IMG/VR virus record: IMGVR_UViG_3300042691_012182
Location: 1 to 24,012 of that record
Source: a virus
Length of the DNA stretch: 24,012 nucleotides
Direction: 5' to 3' (one strand)
Below are positions 12,303 to 19,355 of this stretch, in pieces (within the stretch, counting starts at the first letter, position 1; the number at the start of each line of letters is the position of its first letter). A program made the translations under genes and the position numbers. The notes under the pieces were generated by a model. It did no database searches, was not told the origin of the DNA, and worked only from the letters and a program-made list of their open reading frames with translations.

Positions 12303-12721
12303 GGTAACATGTTGGGAAAACACTCCTTGACAAAGTTATATGTCAATCCTTTGACGCCTAAATCTTTTCTAAAAATTCCTATAATAACTTCCGCTTCTCT
12401 TGGTTCTAAAGATTCTAAGAGTTGAATTAGAAGTTCATTCTTTCTCTGCTCATTTAAATTAACAGCAGTAGGATGTCCTTCTTGAAATAAATAAATTCTT
12501 CTCAATTCAGTACCAAGATGAGCAAATGAAACACCAGGTAAAGTATCAGGAATCTTGTAATTATCTGGAATCTCTTTTACTGTCCATCTATAATTTGGAT
12601 GAAAAGCATACTCCAAAACTTTGACAAGTGTGGGAGAAAGATTGTTTTGTATTACAAGTTTTCTATCTGCCTTTGTCTTTGCTTCTTCAAATTCATCAAA
12701 TACTTCATAAATGTTTCTCAT
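12299..12721 (-). CDS. DUF6433-like conserved phage protein
   Basis: A 140-residue, mostly helical protein: IYEVFDEFEEAKTKADRKLV at the N-terminus, a central W-T-V-x-E-I-P-D-x-Y region, LPGVSFAHLGTELRRIYLF, and the C-terminal LLESLEPREAEVIIGIFRKD ending in TYNFVKECFP. I recognise the pattern as DUF6433, common in T4-like marine phages and of unknown function. It begins at ATG 12721, overlapping the exonuclease stop as TAATG, so the two are translated together and a role in DNA metabolism is plausible. Confidence 0.72.
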   Translation of the reverse strand: MRNIYEVFDEFEEAKTKADRKLVIQNNLSPTLVKVLEYAFHPNYRWTVKEIPDNYKIPDTLPGVSFAHLGTELRRIYLFQEGHPTAVNLNEQRKNELLIQLLESLEPREAEVIIGIFRKDLGVKGLTYNFVKECFPNMLP

Positions 12722-13578
12722 TAAAATTCCTCAATAACGTCCATCAGGTTCTTCAATCGATTCTCAATAAAGTAATTTAATAGCTTACTTCTAGGAGCAG
12801 GTTTTGTTTCTTCATAAGTATTTATGATTTTCTCCTTTATATCACCTGGTATTAAAGACAGGTCAATTAGGAGTTGATTGCGAGTGAATCCGGTGTTTGC
12901 AATCGATTCATAGTTGCTGTAATGCTCAGATAAAAACTTATCCAGTTTTCCTTTAGTAATAGGAGTTTGACGTTTATCTAAAACAAAGCAATCTGAAGGA
13001 GATAAGATGTTTGGAATACCATCACCTTTATCACCTTTGATAATTTTCTCTTTTAGGTCTTTTATTGGATTTTCTGAAATGACAAATTTCTTCAATGCAG
13101 GATTATACTGCTTCACGTTGAATTCGCTTCTACTATTGTATGCTTGAAGTTGTAGAAAATCACCATCGCTAGAAATAATTAGAATGTTCTGATGCATGAT
13201 ATGACGAGGCACTAATGTACCAATAATATCGTCTGCCTCAGCGCCTTCAACATCAATTACTTTGTATGGAAAATTTTCTTTGAGTTCACCTTTCAGTTTA
13301 GAAAGAATGTCAAAGATGAGATGCCAGTCCAAATCAGATTTTTCTCTGGCTTTTTTTCTACCGGCTTTGTAGAAAGGAAATACAGATTTACGCCAATAGT
13401 TACGATTATCGCAGCATAGTACGATTTCACCATATTCACGAAATTTATTGGTATGTGTGCGAATGACGTTGAGCACCATATGGCGAACAAGTCCTTCTTC
13501 CAACTTTACATTTTTTTGAGATGCTATCTGAGCCATGATGCCAGATAGTAGGACTTGGTTTAGGTCAATTAATATCAT
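12721..13578 (-). CDS. rnh: T4 RNase H-type 5'-3' exonuclease (FEN/PIN family)
   Basis: A 285-residue flap-endonuclease-family nuclease, close to T4 RNase H (305). Metal-binding acidic residues are visible: D5 (LIDLNQ), the IVLCCDNRNYWRKSVFPFYK segment (D56), VEGAEADDIIG with EADD, ISSDGDF, and KGDKGDGIPN as the helix-hairpin region. It removes RNA primers from lagging-strand fragments in T4-like replication. The start ATG 13578 follows AGAGAG at 7 bases and lies some 20 bases downstream of the predicted start of promoter P5. It overlaps the DUF6433-like gene by TAATG. Confidence 0.88.
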   Translation of the reverse strand: MILIDLNQVLLSGIMAQIASQKNVKLEEGLVRHMVLNVIRTHTNKFREYGEIVLCCDNRNYWRKSVFPFYKAGRKKAREKSDLDWHLIFDILSKLKGELKENFPYKVIDVEGAEADDIIGTLVPRHIMHQNILIISSDGDFLQLQAYNSRSEFNVKQYNPALKKFVISENPIKDLKEKIIKGDKGDGIPNILSPSDCFVLDKRQTPITKGKLDKFLSEHYSNYESIANTGFTRNQLLIDLSLIPGDIKEKIINTYEETKPAPRSKLLNYFIENRLKNLMDVIEEF

Positions 13579-13605
13579 GATAACACTCTCTGTTCAGGAA
13601 ATACT

Positions 13606-13634
13606 ATTCTACTAGATTTCCTTCAATTTGTCAA
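13606..13634 (-). promoter_or_regulatory. Sigma70-type promoter P5 for the exonuclease block
   Basis: Leftward: TTGACA (13634-13629), a 17-base spacer, TAGAAT (13611-13606). The -35 and spacer lie in the last codons of gene 13612-13953. The start is predicted near 13599, leaving a leader of about 20 bases before ATG 13578. The -10 is 5/6 and there is no extended TG. Confidence 0.65.
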
Positions 13635-13953
13635 ATGTATTTTGGATAAATTCATTCGATGTTGTTGTTTTTTTAGCAACCAGTCCATAGAAGTCACATG
13701 TTATCATTCTAGAAACATATTCTAGGGGTTCTGTTAGAATTGCTTCAAATAAGTCTGGGTCTACTGGGTTACCTTTACCATCTTCTCTGAATAGCATGAT
13801 GTGGTACATATCACCCATTTTGTTTCCACCAATACTTTCTCCTGGGTCCTTATATTTTGCTCCTTCTACCCTTACGGTATCTTCTTCGGGACCAGGAATA
13901 AAGAAAAAAGCATCAAATTTTTCATTCTTTATTTCTTTGAGAAAGTCTAGCAT
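13612..13953 (-). CDS. Conserved hypothetical protein (113 aa)
   Basis: A 113-residue soluble protein: MLDFLKEIKNEKFDAFFFIP, then GPEEDTVRVEGAKYKDPGES, KMGDMYHIMLFREDG and an alpha-helical C-terminus. AAGGACTATA precedes ATG 13953, a good ribosome binding site that lies within the end of the GIY-YIG gene (32-base overlap). No family recognised. It closes the primase-to-NrdB transcription unit, and promoter P5 is embedded in its 3' end. Confidence 0.65.
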   Translation of the reverse strand: MLDFLKEIKNEKFDAFFFIPGPEEDTVRVEGAKYKDPGESIGGNKMGDMYHIMLFREDGKGNPVDPDLFEAILTEPLEYVSRMITCDFYGLVAKKTTTSNEFIQNTFDKLKEI

Positions 13954-14359
13954 TATAGTCCTTAATATGTGATTTTCTAACTCTCACCATAATCCATGTA
14001 TTATAGTAATCTTCGCTTTCCATTACACCACGAACAAATTGTTCTTTCGCTTCAAGATATCCACATTCACCTTTTGCTTTGCATAGATGTAATATCTCTC
14101 TAGAAAAGTTTTCTTCTCCATGTAGTTTAACATCATTTACAAGTTCTGTGTTAGAGCCATAGTAAGTTTTCCAATCACTTGGTACTTTCACTCTTTTTTT
14201 CTTACCTTTGACTTGTTTGGTTTTGGCAGAATAAAAAAATTTCTTGCCTATGTATTTTCTTTTATTCGTGAGATTAGTAATCTCGTAGACGAATCCGTAG
14301 TTATCACCAATCAAGTCTTCCGTAAAATCTTCTTTATTATATGTCCAATTTAATCCCAT
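13922..14359 (-). CDS. GIY-YIG family endonuclease
   Basis: A 145-residue, single-domain GIY-YIG nuclease. The signature is GFVYEITNLTNKRKYIGKKF (about residues 22-41), where GFVYEI and KYIGKK replace GIY and YIG. WKTYYGSN-ELVNDVKLHG follows, and the metal-binding Glu is in LEAKEQF (about 102-108). There is no recognisable C-terminal DNA-binding module, unlike typical Seg homing enzymes. Related genes in cyanophages are annotated Seg-like homing endonuclease. It could be a free-standing homing enzyme or a nuclease of host or phage DNA processing. It overlaps the zinc-ribbon gene by 10 bases and the next gene by 32. Confidence 0.8.
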   Translation of the reverse strand: MGLNWTYNKEDFTEDLIGDNYGFVYEITNLTNKRKYIGKKFFYSAKTKQVKGKKKRVKVPSDWKTYYGSNTELVNDVKLHGEENFSREILHLCKAKGECGYLEAKEQFVRGVMESEDYYNTWIMVRVRKSHIKDYNARLSQRNKE

Positions 14360-14535
14360 TCTTCATCATCTTCAGAGTCCTCATCTTCTATATATTCTTC
14401 TTGAATTTCTTCGATGGGTTCTCCGCAGAATGGGCAATGCTCTGGATATTCTTGAGACACAAATTCCTCTGTATAATTAATTTGATAAGATGATTCGCAG
14501 TTGTGACACTCTGCTGTTATTGTTTTGTCGTTCAT
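14350..14535 (-). CDS. Small zinc-ribbon protein with acidic tail (61 aa)
   Basis: A 61-residue protein with two knuckles, CHNC (residues 10-13) and CPFC (34-37), spaced as in a zinc ribbon, and a C-terminal tail of almost only Glu/Asp (EEYIEDEDSEDDEEWD). Zinc binding is a good prediction; the tail suggests a contact with a basic protein surface, such as a polymerase or DNA-mimic binding site. It lies directly after nrdB (9-base gap) in the nucleotide block. Function unknown. Confidence 0.7.
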   Translation of the reverse strand: MNDKTITAECHNCESSYQINYTEEFVSQEYPEHCPFCGEPIEEIQEEYIEDEDSEDDEEWD

Positions 14536-14544
14536 TGTAATCCT

Positions 14545-15531
14545 TTAGTGTGCCCAAACATCTGCCCAATCTCCCGATAAAGCACCTTTCGCATAATCAG
14601 TTGCTCTATTCTCAAAGAAGTTGGTATGTGTTGGTGCATTAATCATTTCTTCTACCCAAGGTAGAGGATTTCTTTTTACTTTGAAGATACCTTTTAGTCC
14701 AAGACTAATCAATCTTCTGTCTGCAATATAACGAATATACCTTTTCACTTCTTCCGCAGTTAATCCTTCCATCTCATTTACACTAAATGCCAAGTCAATA
14801 AACTTATCTTCAAGTTCTACCATTCTCTCTGCAATAGTGTAAATTTTGGATTTTAAATCGTCATTCCATATTTCTTTGTTTTCTTCAACATAAGTTCTAA
14901 ACAACTTAATCATCGATTCACAGTGTTGTGTTTCATCAACAATAGACCAAGTTACAATCTGACCCATACCTTTCATCTTACCATGTCTAGGGAAGTTAAG
15001 TAGCATGATAAAGGAACTGAATAGTTGCATCCCTTCGGTGAAAGCAGAGAATACTGCAATGTGAGTAGCAGTAGAAGTCCTATCGCCATTCTGTGAGCTA
15101 AGATTAAGAATATAATCATGCTTTTCACGCATTTCTGCATATTCCAAGAACTCATTGTATGTTGTCTCCGGTAGTCCTAAAGTTTCAATAAGATGTGAGT
15201 ATGCTGCAATATGTAATGCTTCTCTTGCTGCAAATCCAAGAAGCATCATACGAACTTCTGGTTGAACAAAGTATGGTAAATAGTTCTTTACATAACCACC
15301 AGCAACATCAATGTCGCCTTGTGTAAAGAATCTAAAGATATGTGTTAGAAATTTCTTTTCTGAGTCTGTAAGTTTTTTCTTCCAATCTTTTACATCTTCA
15401 AGCATTGGGACTTCCGTGTGAAGCCAATGGCTCTGCTCATGTTTCAACCATGAATCATATGCCCAAGGATAGTTAAAAGGTTTGAATGATGTTCTTTCTT
15501 CTGTTAAATCTAGGTGCTGCTTTTTAATCAT
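14545..15531 (-). CDS. nrdB: Ribonucleotide reductase class I beta subunit
   Basis: A 328-residue ferritin-fold radical subunit that activates NrdA for reduction of ribonucleotides to deoxyribonucleotides. The expected metal ligands are present with the right spacing: D73 (TQGDIDVA), E104 and H107 (REALHIAAY), E166 (FTEGMQ), E200 and H203 (VDETQH). Y111 occupies the place of the radical tyrosine, seven residues after E104 as in E. coli. It overlaps the thioredoxin gene by 8 bases, and AAGGAG stands about 12 bases before ATG 15531. Five small genes and an amidotransferase-like gene separate it from nrdA, unlike the adjacent pair of most bacteria. Confidence 0.93.
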   Translation of the reverse strand: MIKKQHLDLTEERTSFKPFNYPWAYDSWLKHEQSHWLHTEVPMLEDVKDWKKKLTDSEKKFLTHIFRFFTQGDIDVAGGYVKNYLPYFVQPEVRMMLLGFAAREALHIAAYSHLIETLGLPETTYNEFLEYAEMREKHDYILNLSSQNGDRTSTATHIAVFSAFTEGMQLFSSFIMLLNFPRHGKMKGMGQIVTWSIVDETQHCESMIKLFRTYVEENKEIWNDDLKSKIYTIAERMVELEDKFIDLAFSVNEMEGLTAEEVKRYIRYIADRRLISLGLKGIFKVKRNPLPWVEEMINAPTHTNFFENRATDYAKGALSGDWADVWAH

Positions 15532-15772
15532 TATAGATCCACTCCTTTAGTTCTTTTGGTGATTTGTTTCCTATTAGTCTTTTTATTTCCATATTTTCAT
15601 CTAACATAACAAGAGTGGGTACACTTCTAATTCCATATTCTGCTGCAACTTCCGGATGCACATCAATGTCAATAACTTCAATTGGTAGTTTACAATCAAT
15701 TTCTCCTAAATTGGCGGATAACATTTTACATGGTTGGCACCAAGATGCAGTGAATCGTAGAATTCTTTTCAT
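15524..15772 (-). CDS. Thioredoxin/glutaredoxin-like protein
   Basis: An 82-residue compact thioredoxin-fold protein. The redox site is WCQPC (11-15), and the cis-Pro loop is IRSVPTLVM. It is shorter than host thioredoxin (about 108) and lacks the first helix and strand, as phage thioredoxins often do. Between the reductase genes it most likely re-reduces NrdA; a second role as a structural partner cannot be excluded. It starts at ATG 15772, overlapping the upstream stop as ATGA. Confidence 0.88.
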   Translation of the reverse strand: MKRILRFTASWCQPCKMLSANLGEIDCKLPIEVIDIDVHPEVAAEYGIRSVPTLVMLDENMEIKRLIGNKSPKELKEWIYND

Positions 15773-15906
15773 TTTCCTTGTCCTCTATATTTTTTATATG
15801 AACGCTTTTCAACTTTATTCATACTTGCTGTTTTTTTGTGACCACCTTGTTTGGTTCTTTTTTCAACTGATCTATGACTATTCACTAGTGAGTTTTTCGC
15901 TGCCAT
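15769..15906 (-). CDS. Small basic conserved phage protein (45 aa)
   Basis: A 45-residue protein, about one third Lys/Arg: MAAKNSLVNSHRSVEKRTKQ, GGHKKTASMNKVEKRSYKKY, RGQGK. The KRTxQGGHxxTxxMNK and KRSYKKYRGQG patterns recur in T4-like marine phages (from memory). AAGGAGATATT before ATG 15906 is a strong ribosome binding site. It probably binds nucleic acid; function unknown. It overlaps the thioredoxin start by ATGA. Confidence 0.68.
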   Translation of the reverse strand: MAAKNSLVNSHRSVEKRTKQGGHKKTASMNKVEKRSYKKYRGQGK

Positions 15907-15915
15907 AATATCTCC

Positions 15916-16080
15916 TTAATTACTTTTGTAGTTTGCATTGTGTTTGGCTTCAAGTTCTCTTAGGTCATTAGCAATATCAGACACACCATGCCAATCTTCA
16001 ATGGCTATAGCCACTTGTAAATATTCAAGCATGACCTCTTTCTGCACTTGAAAACTTGTGTAGTCTTTACTTTGTTTCAT
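15916..16080 (-). CDS. Small helical conserved protein (54 aa)
   Basis: A 54-residue helical protein with the notable stretch AIAIEDWHGVSDIANDLREL (about residues 24-43), a D-W-H-x-V-x-D-x-A-x-D-L-R-E pattern that I have seen in other phage small proteins. AAAGGAAAAA precedes ATG 16080. It overlaps the membrane-protein gene by 14 bases. Function unknown. Confidence 0.65.
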   Translation of the reverse strand: MKQSKDYTSFQVQKEVMLEYLQVAIAIEDWHGVSDIANDLRELEAKHNANYKSN

Positions 16081-16258
16081 TTTTTTCCTTTATCTTTATG
16101 CAGTTTAGATTTTTGTCACATCGTTCCATTGTTCCATTTTGTGTATTCATTCTTACTATACTATCACCATCATAAATTATTTGATATTTTCCATTTTCAA
16201 CTGCTGGCATCAATGTTTGATATACCATTATACCTAGTATTAGAATCTCAGTTGTCAT
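16067..16258 (-). CDS. Small protein with N-terminal hydrophobic segment (63 aa)
   Basis: A 63-residue frame: a short hydrophobic stretch (TEILILGIMVYQTLMPAV), then a soluble part YQIIYDGDSIVRMNTQNG and two Cys (MERCDKNLNC) that could pair. It may be a signal-anchored or secreted protein, though the hydrophobic stretch is marginal. It starts two bases after the amidotransferase-like stop, with GGAAAA upstream. No family recognised. Confidence 0.6.
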   Translation of the reverse strand: MTTEILILGIMVYQTLMPAVENGKYQIIYDGDSIVRMNTQNGTMERCDKNLNCIKIKEKNETK

Positions 16259-16259
16259 T

Positions 16260-16898
16260 TTATTTTTCCATTAGTCTGTTCACAAAGTCAAGTAGTAAAT
16301 GATGTTTACTTCCTTTCCAATGTTTCTTCATCCATGAGTAACTGTCATACCAATATTTCTCTGCTTCAGGATGACAACCGATTAGTCCTATTTTATCTTG
16401 AATGATTGCCATAGGAACACCATTTGCATATCTTGCCACAGTTTCAAACTTTGATTCATCACCTATGATAACACTACCATCATAAAAATACAAACTGTCT
16501 GGATTATTATCCCAAACAACATTCATTTCTTTGGCATGTGGTCGTTTTGTGTCTGTGTTTGGTTGTCTTATGTATTGTTCTACTCTTAGGTCTGACATGA
16601 TATTAAAATAGTCTGCATCAGCCCAATACGCACCCATACAGACACCTAAATATCTTCCGCCGTTCTGTATATAGTTTAGTATTTGTTTCCTGTTAGTCCT
16701 GAAAAGAATGTCCCAAGAGTCACTGTCTCCAAAACCACCAGGAAAACAAACCATATCCACATCATCAAAGAAATCATCTTCAATTTCATGTTTGGTAAAA
16801 ATTTTAAACCTGTAGTGTGAATGTAAAGCCTTGATTATTCCATTACCAGATTGCACCGAACATTTCGGGTGATTCAAAAATAATGCTATGGTTTTCAT
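16260..16898 (-). CDS. Class I glutamine amidotransferase-like protein (BPL-N type)
   Basis: A 212-residue flavodoxin-like GATase1-fold protein. CFPGGFGDSDSWD (about 51-63) is the oxyanion strand region, GRYLGVCMGAYWA (81-93) the nucleophile elbow with Cys87, and GCHPEAEKYW (175-184) supplies His176 and Glu178, so a full Cys-His-Glu triad is present. The pattern is closest to the biotin-protein-ligase N-terminal type of amidotransferase-like domain rather than GuaA or PurQ, from memory. No synthase partner is seen, so it may hydrolyse another amide. It is joined to nrdA by a TAATG overlap, with GAGGGG before the ATG. Confidence 0.78.
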   Translation of the reverse strand: MKTIALFLNHPKCSVQSGNGIIKALHSHYRFKIFTKHEIEDDFFDDVDMVCFPGGFGDSDSWDILFRTNRKQILNYIQNGGRYLGVCMGAYWADADYFNIMSDLRVEQYIRQPNTDTKRPHAKEMNVVWDNNPDSLYFYDGSVIIGDESKFETVARYANGVPMAIIQDKIGLIGCHPEAEKYWYDSYSWMKKHWKGSKHHLLLDFVNRLMEK

Positions 16899-18682
16899 TA
16901 CCCCTCACATGCAATACAATCGTTTCCTTGTGCAATTTGTGTCATATCAAGTTCTTTAATAACTTGACGTTCAATTCTTTTTGATACTTTATCTGCTTTA
17001 CCAATCTTTTCACTTCTGCAATAATATAATGACTTTAGACCTTTTTTCCATGCCATGAAATGAATAGCATGTATGTATTTGATATGTGCATCAGGTCTAA
17101 AAAATAGATTTAATGATTGTGCTTGGTCAATATAGTTTTGTCTGTCTGCTGCCAAATCAACAACCCAACGTTGGTCAATTTCCATTGATGTTTTAAATAC
17201 TGCTTTTTCATTTTCATCAAGAATATCTAAGTGTTGTACTGAACCATCATTTGCAATGATACTTGACCAGATATCATTGTATTCTTGCTCATCAGTTACT
17301 TTCTTTTTGATGATTGCATCTAGCCATCTGTTCTTGTTTAAGTATGCACCTGAGAGCGTATCTTGTCTATACGCATTTGCTCTGTATGGCTCGATACTAG
17401 GGCTAGTATTACCCATAATAATAGAAGAAGAAGCATTGGGTGCAATAGCCATGAGATGAGAAAAGCGTTTGCCAGTACCAAGTGCATCAGGAGCCTCACC
17501 ACGAATTTTACCGAGTTCCAAATTTGCATCATCTAGTCCTTTTCGTATGTGACTGAAAATTTTATTGTTGGTAACTTTGGCAACAACTCCTTCAAAAGCA
17601 ATATTGTTACGTTGTAGATAAGCGTGGAAACCGAGAGCACCAATCCCAATGCTACGTTCACGGGATGCAGAATATCTTGCACGGCTGATTGTGTCAGGAG
17701 CATTATCAATAAAATACTGTAACACGTTATCAAGCATCTCAGCAACATCTCTGAGGAATAATGGTTCATTCTTCCATTCATCATAAGTCTCCAAGTTCAA
17801 TGACGATAAACAACATACTGCGGTTCGTTCTTCATTCGTAGGCAATACAATTTCACTGCAAAGATTAGATTGATGAATCTTCAACCCTTTATCTTTTAGC
17901 CACTGAGGCATTTGTCTGTTGCTTGTATCAATGAAGTGTATATATGGTTCACCAGTATGCATTCTCAATTCAAGAATCATCTGCCACAAGTGTCTTGCAG
18001 ATACAATCTCTCTCACTTCACCACTATGCGGATCCCTCAGTTCCCAATCATCACTTGCATTTGGATCTAACATGCAATTTTCAATGATGGACATAAAATC
18101 ATCAGTGATATTGATACCGTGATGCAGATTTAAACATCTGACGTTTGGGTCTCCTGTCGGCTTTCGCATTTCCAAGAACGGAATAACGTCAGGATGAGAT
18201 ATGTCAAGATAAGCGGCATAAGAACCACGGCGAGTGCGGCCTTGACGATAAGCCAAAGAGCTTGAATCATAAATTTTAAGATGAGGCATAACGCCAGTAG
18301 ACTTATCATCAGCAGAGCGGATACCAAAGCCAATACCTACTCCACCTCCGAGCATACTAAGCCAATTAGTTTCTGATAAGTTGTCAACTAGTCCCTCCGC
18401 AGTATCTTCAATATAGTTGAGAAAACAAGATATAGGCATTCCACGCTTAGAACGACCAAAAGAAAGAATAGGCGTAGAATAAGATAGCCAGTGTCTACTA
18501 CTATATTCATACAACCTTTGAGCATGTTCAGGATTACTTCCGAAGCTCTTTGATACAAATGCGAATCTATGTTGCGGTGATTCTTCATCTTCTCGCATGT
18601 ATGATTCTTTAAGTCTTTTGATTCCAAGTTCATCGAATAATTTATCTCTCTCTAAGTCTATCTTGATTCCTAAATATTCCAT
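16898..18682 (-). CDS. nrdA: Ribonucleotide reductase class I alpha subunit, short form
   Basis: A 594-residue catalytic subunit. The redox pair C86 (PISCFL) and C290 (AVCCLSSLNL), the active-site N273/C275/E277 (SNLCSEI), the radical-path Y553-Y554 (LYYCRSE) and the C-terminal CIAC (589-592) are all present, so it should be active with the NrdB encoded downstream. It is about 150 residues shorter than E. coli NrdA: the protein starts in the core, so the N-terminal ATP-cone that mediates dATP inhibition is absent. Loss of feedback inhibition would suit a phage (inference). AAGGTAG precedes ATG 18682. Confidence 0.93.
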   Translation of the reverse strand: MEYLGIKIDLERDKLFDELGIKRLKESYMREDEESPQHRFAFVSKSFGSNPEHAQRLYEYSSRHWLSYSTPILSFGRSKRGMPISCFLNYIEDTAEGLVDNLSETNWLSMLGGGVGIGFGIRSADDKSTGVMPHLKIYDSSSLAYRQGRTRRGSYAAYLDISHPDVIPFLEMRKPTGDPNVRCLNLHHGINITDDFMSIIENCMLDPNASDDWELRDPHSGEVREIVSARHLWQMILELRMHTGEPYIHFIDTSNRQMPQWLKDKGLKIHQSNLCSEIVLPTNEERTAVCCLSSLNLETYDEWKNEPLFLRDVAEMLDNVLQYFIDNAPDTISRARYSASRERSIGIGALGFHAYLQRNNIAFEGVVAKVTNNKIFSHIRKGLDDANLELGKIRGEAPDALGTGKRFSHLMAIAPNASSSIIMGNTSPSIEPYRANAYRQDTLSGAYLNKNRWLDAIIKKKVTDEQEYNDIWSSIIANDGSVQHLDILDENEKAVFKTSMEIDQRWVVDLAADRQNYIDQAQSLNLFFRPDAHIKYIHAIHFMAWKKGLKSLYYCRSEKIGKADKVSKRIERQVIKELDMTQIAQGNDCIACEG

Positions 18683-18695
18683 TTCTTCTACCTTA

Positions 18696-19340
18696 TTATT
18701 GTTGTACGAATTCCTTAATCATCGGAAAAATAGGTTCAATCGCATTTGCACATGCTATTGCAATTTCTTGATGTTCTCTTTGTGTACCATTTGCACTCCT
18801 GAGTTGTATATAGTGAACCCAAGAACGCATGGTACCGTTCATATAAAGGCGAGAAGGGGTCATGCCTTCAGGTAATACTACTCTCGCTTGTTCTTTAGCA
18901 ATCCCGTTTTTTATTGCCCAATCATAGGCTTGTTTAACCCGAAGCATAACACTAGCCTGTTCTTCTTCCCATCTTTCCTTAATATAATCATCTTCAGTTT
19001 CAATGGAATTTTGGCGATTCTTTTGATCCTGTAGTCTTGCTTCACGGTATTCAAATTCATTATCCACTACAGCATACCGTTGACTAAATTCTTGAAAAGA
19101 GAAGGACCTATGGCGTAATATCTGCCTAGCAATATCTCTTGTGGTATTAATTTCTAAACATACATTGACCATTTCAAGTGGCGACCAATGTTGATGTTTA
19201 ATTAGGTAACGAACCAGTTTTTCTGCTGATTCATTATTGTTTTGGTTTGCTGGATTAGAAACTCTAGCAACAAAGGCTACTTGTTCCAAGAGGTTTCTTC
19301 CATCAGTCCCTTGAGAGTGAGACACCAGTTTTACGTCCAT
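18696..19340 (-). CDS. thyX: Flavin-dependent thymidylate synthase ThyX
   Basis: A 214-residue enzyme that methylates dUMP to dTMP with FAD and methylene-tetrahydrofolate. The ThyX motif RHRx7S is seen as RHRSFSFQEFSQRY (76-89), with Ser86. Other landmarks are SPLEMVNVCLEI (53-64), EQARVVLPEG and the C-terminal NGTQREHQEIA. The length is usual for the family. GGAG lies before ATG 19340, 16 bases after the primase gene. It supplies thymidylate alongside the reductase genes that follow. Confidence 0.94.
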   Translation of the reverse strand: MDVKLVSHSQGTDGRNLLEQVAFVARVSNPANQNNNESAEKLVRYLIKHQHWSPLEMVNVCLEINTTRDIARQILRHRSFSFQEFSQRYAVVDNEFEYREARLQDQKNRQNSIETEDDYIKERWEEEQASVMLRVKQAYDWAIKNGIAKEQARVVLPEGMTPSRLYMNGTMRSWVHYIQLRSANGTQREHQEIAIACANAIEPIFPMIKEFVQQ

Positions 19341-19355
19341 TATATAATCTCCATA

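Noticed and set aside
12819-12825. Second ATAAATA (late-promoter-like) in the exonuclease gene
   Set aside because: It is about 100 bases from the next start codon and fully inside a conserved coding sequence; AT-rich DNA gives such matches by chance.
15564-15908. Possible long plus-strand gene opposite thioredoxin
   Set aside because: Thioredoxin (WCQPC) and the 45-codon basic gene on the minus strand account for the DNA with good ribosome binding sites; the plus-strand product has no recognisable feature.
18380-18393. Palindrome-like AGTTGTCAACT region with a TTGACA match
   Set aside because: It lies within the nrdA coding region and has no -10 at a proper distance.
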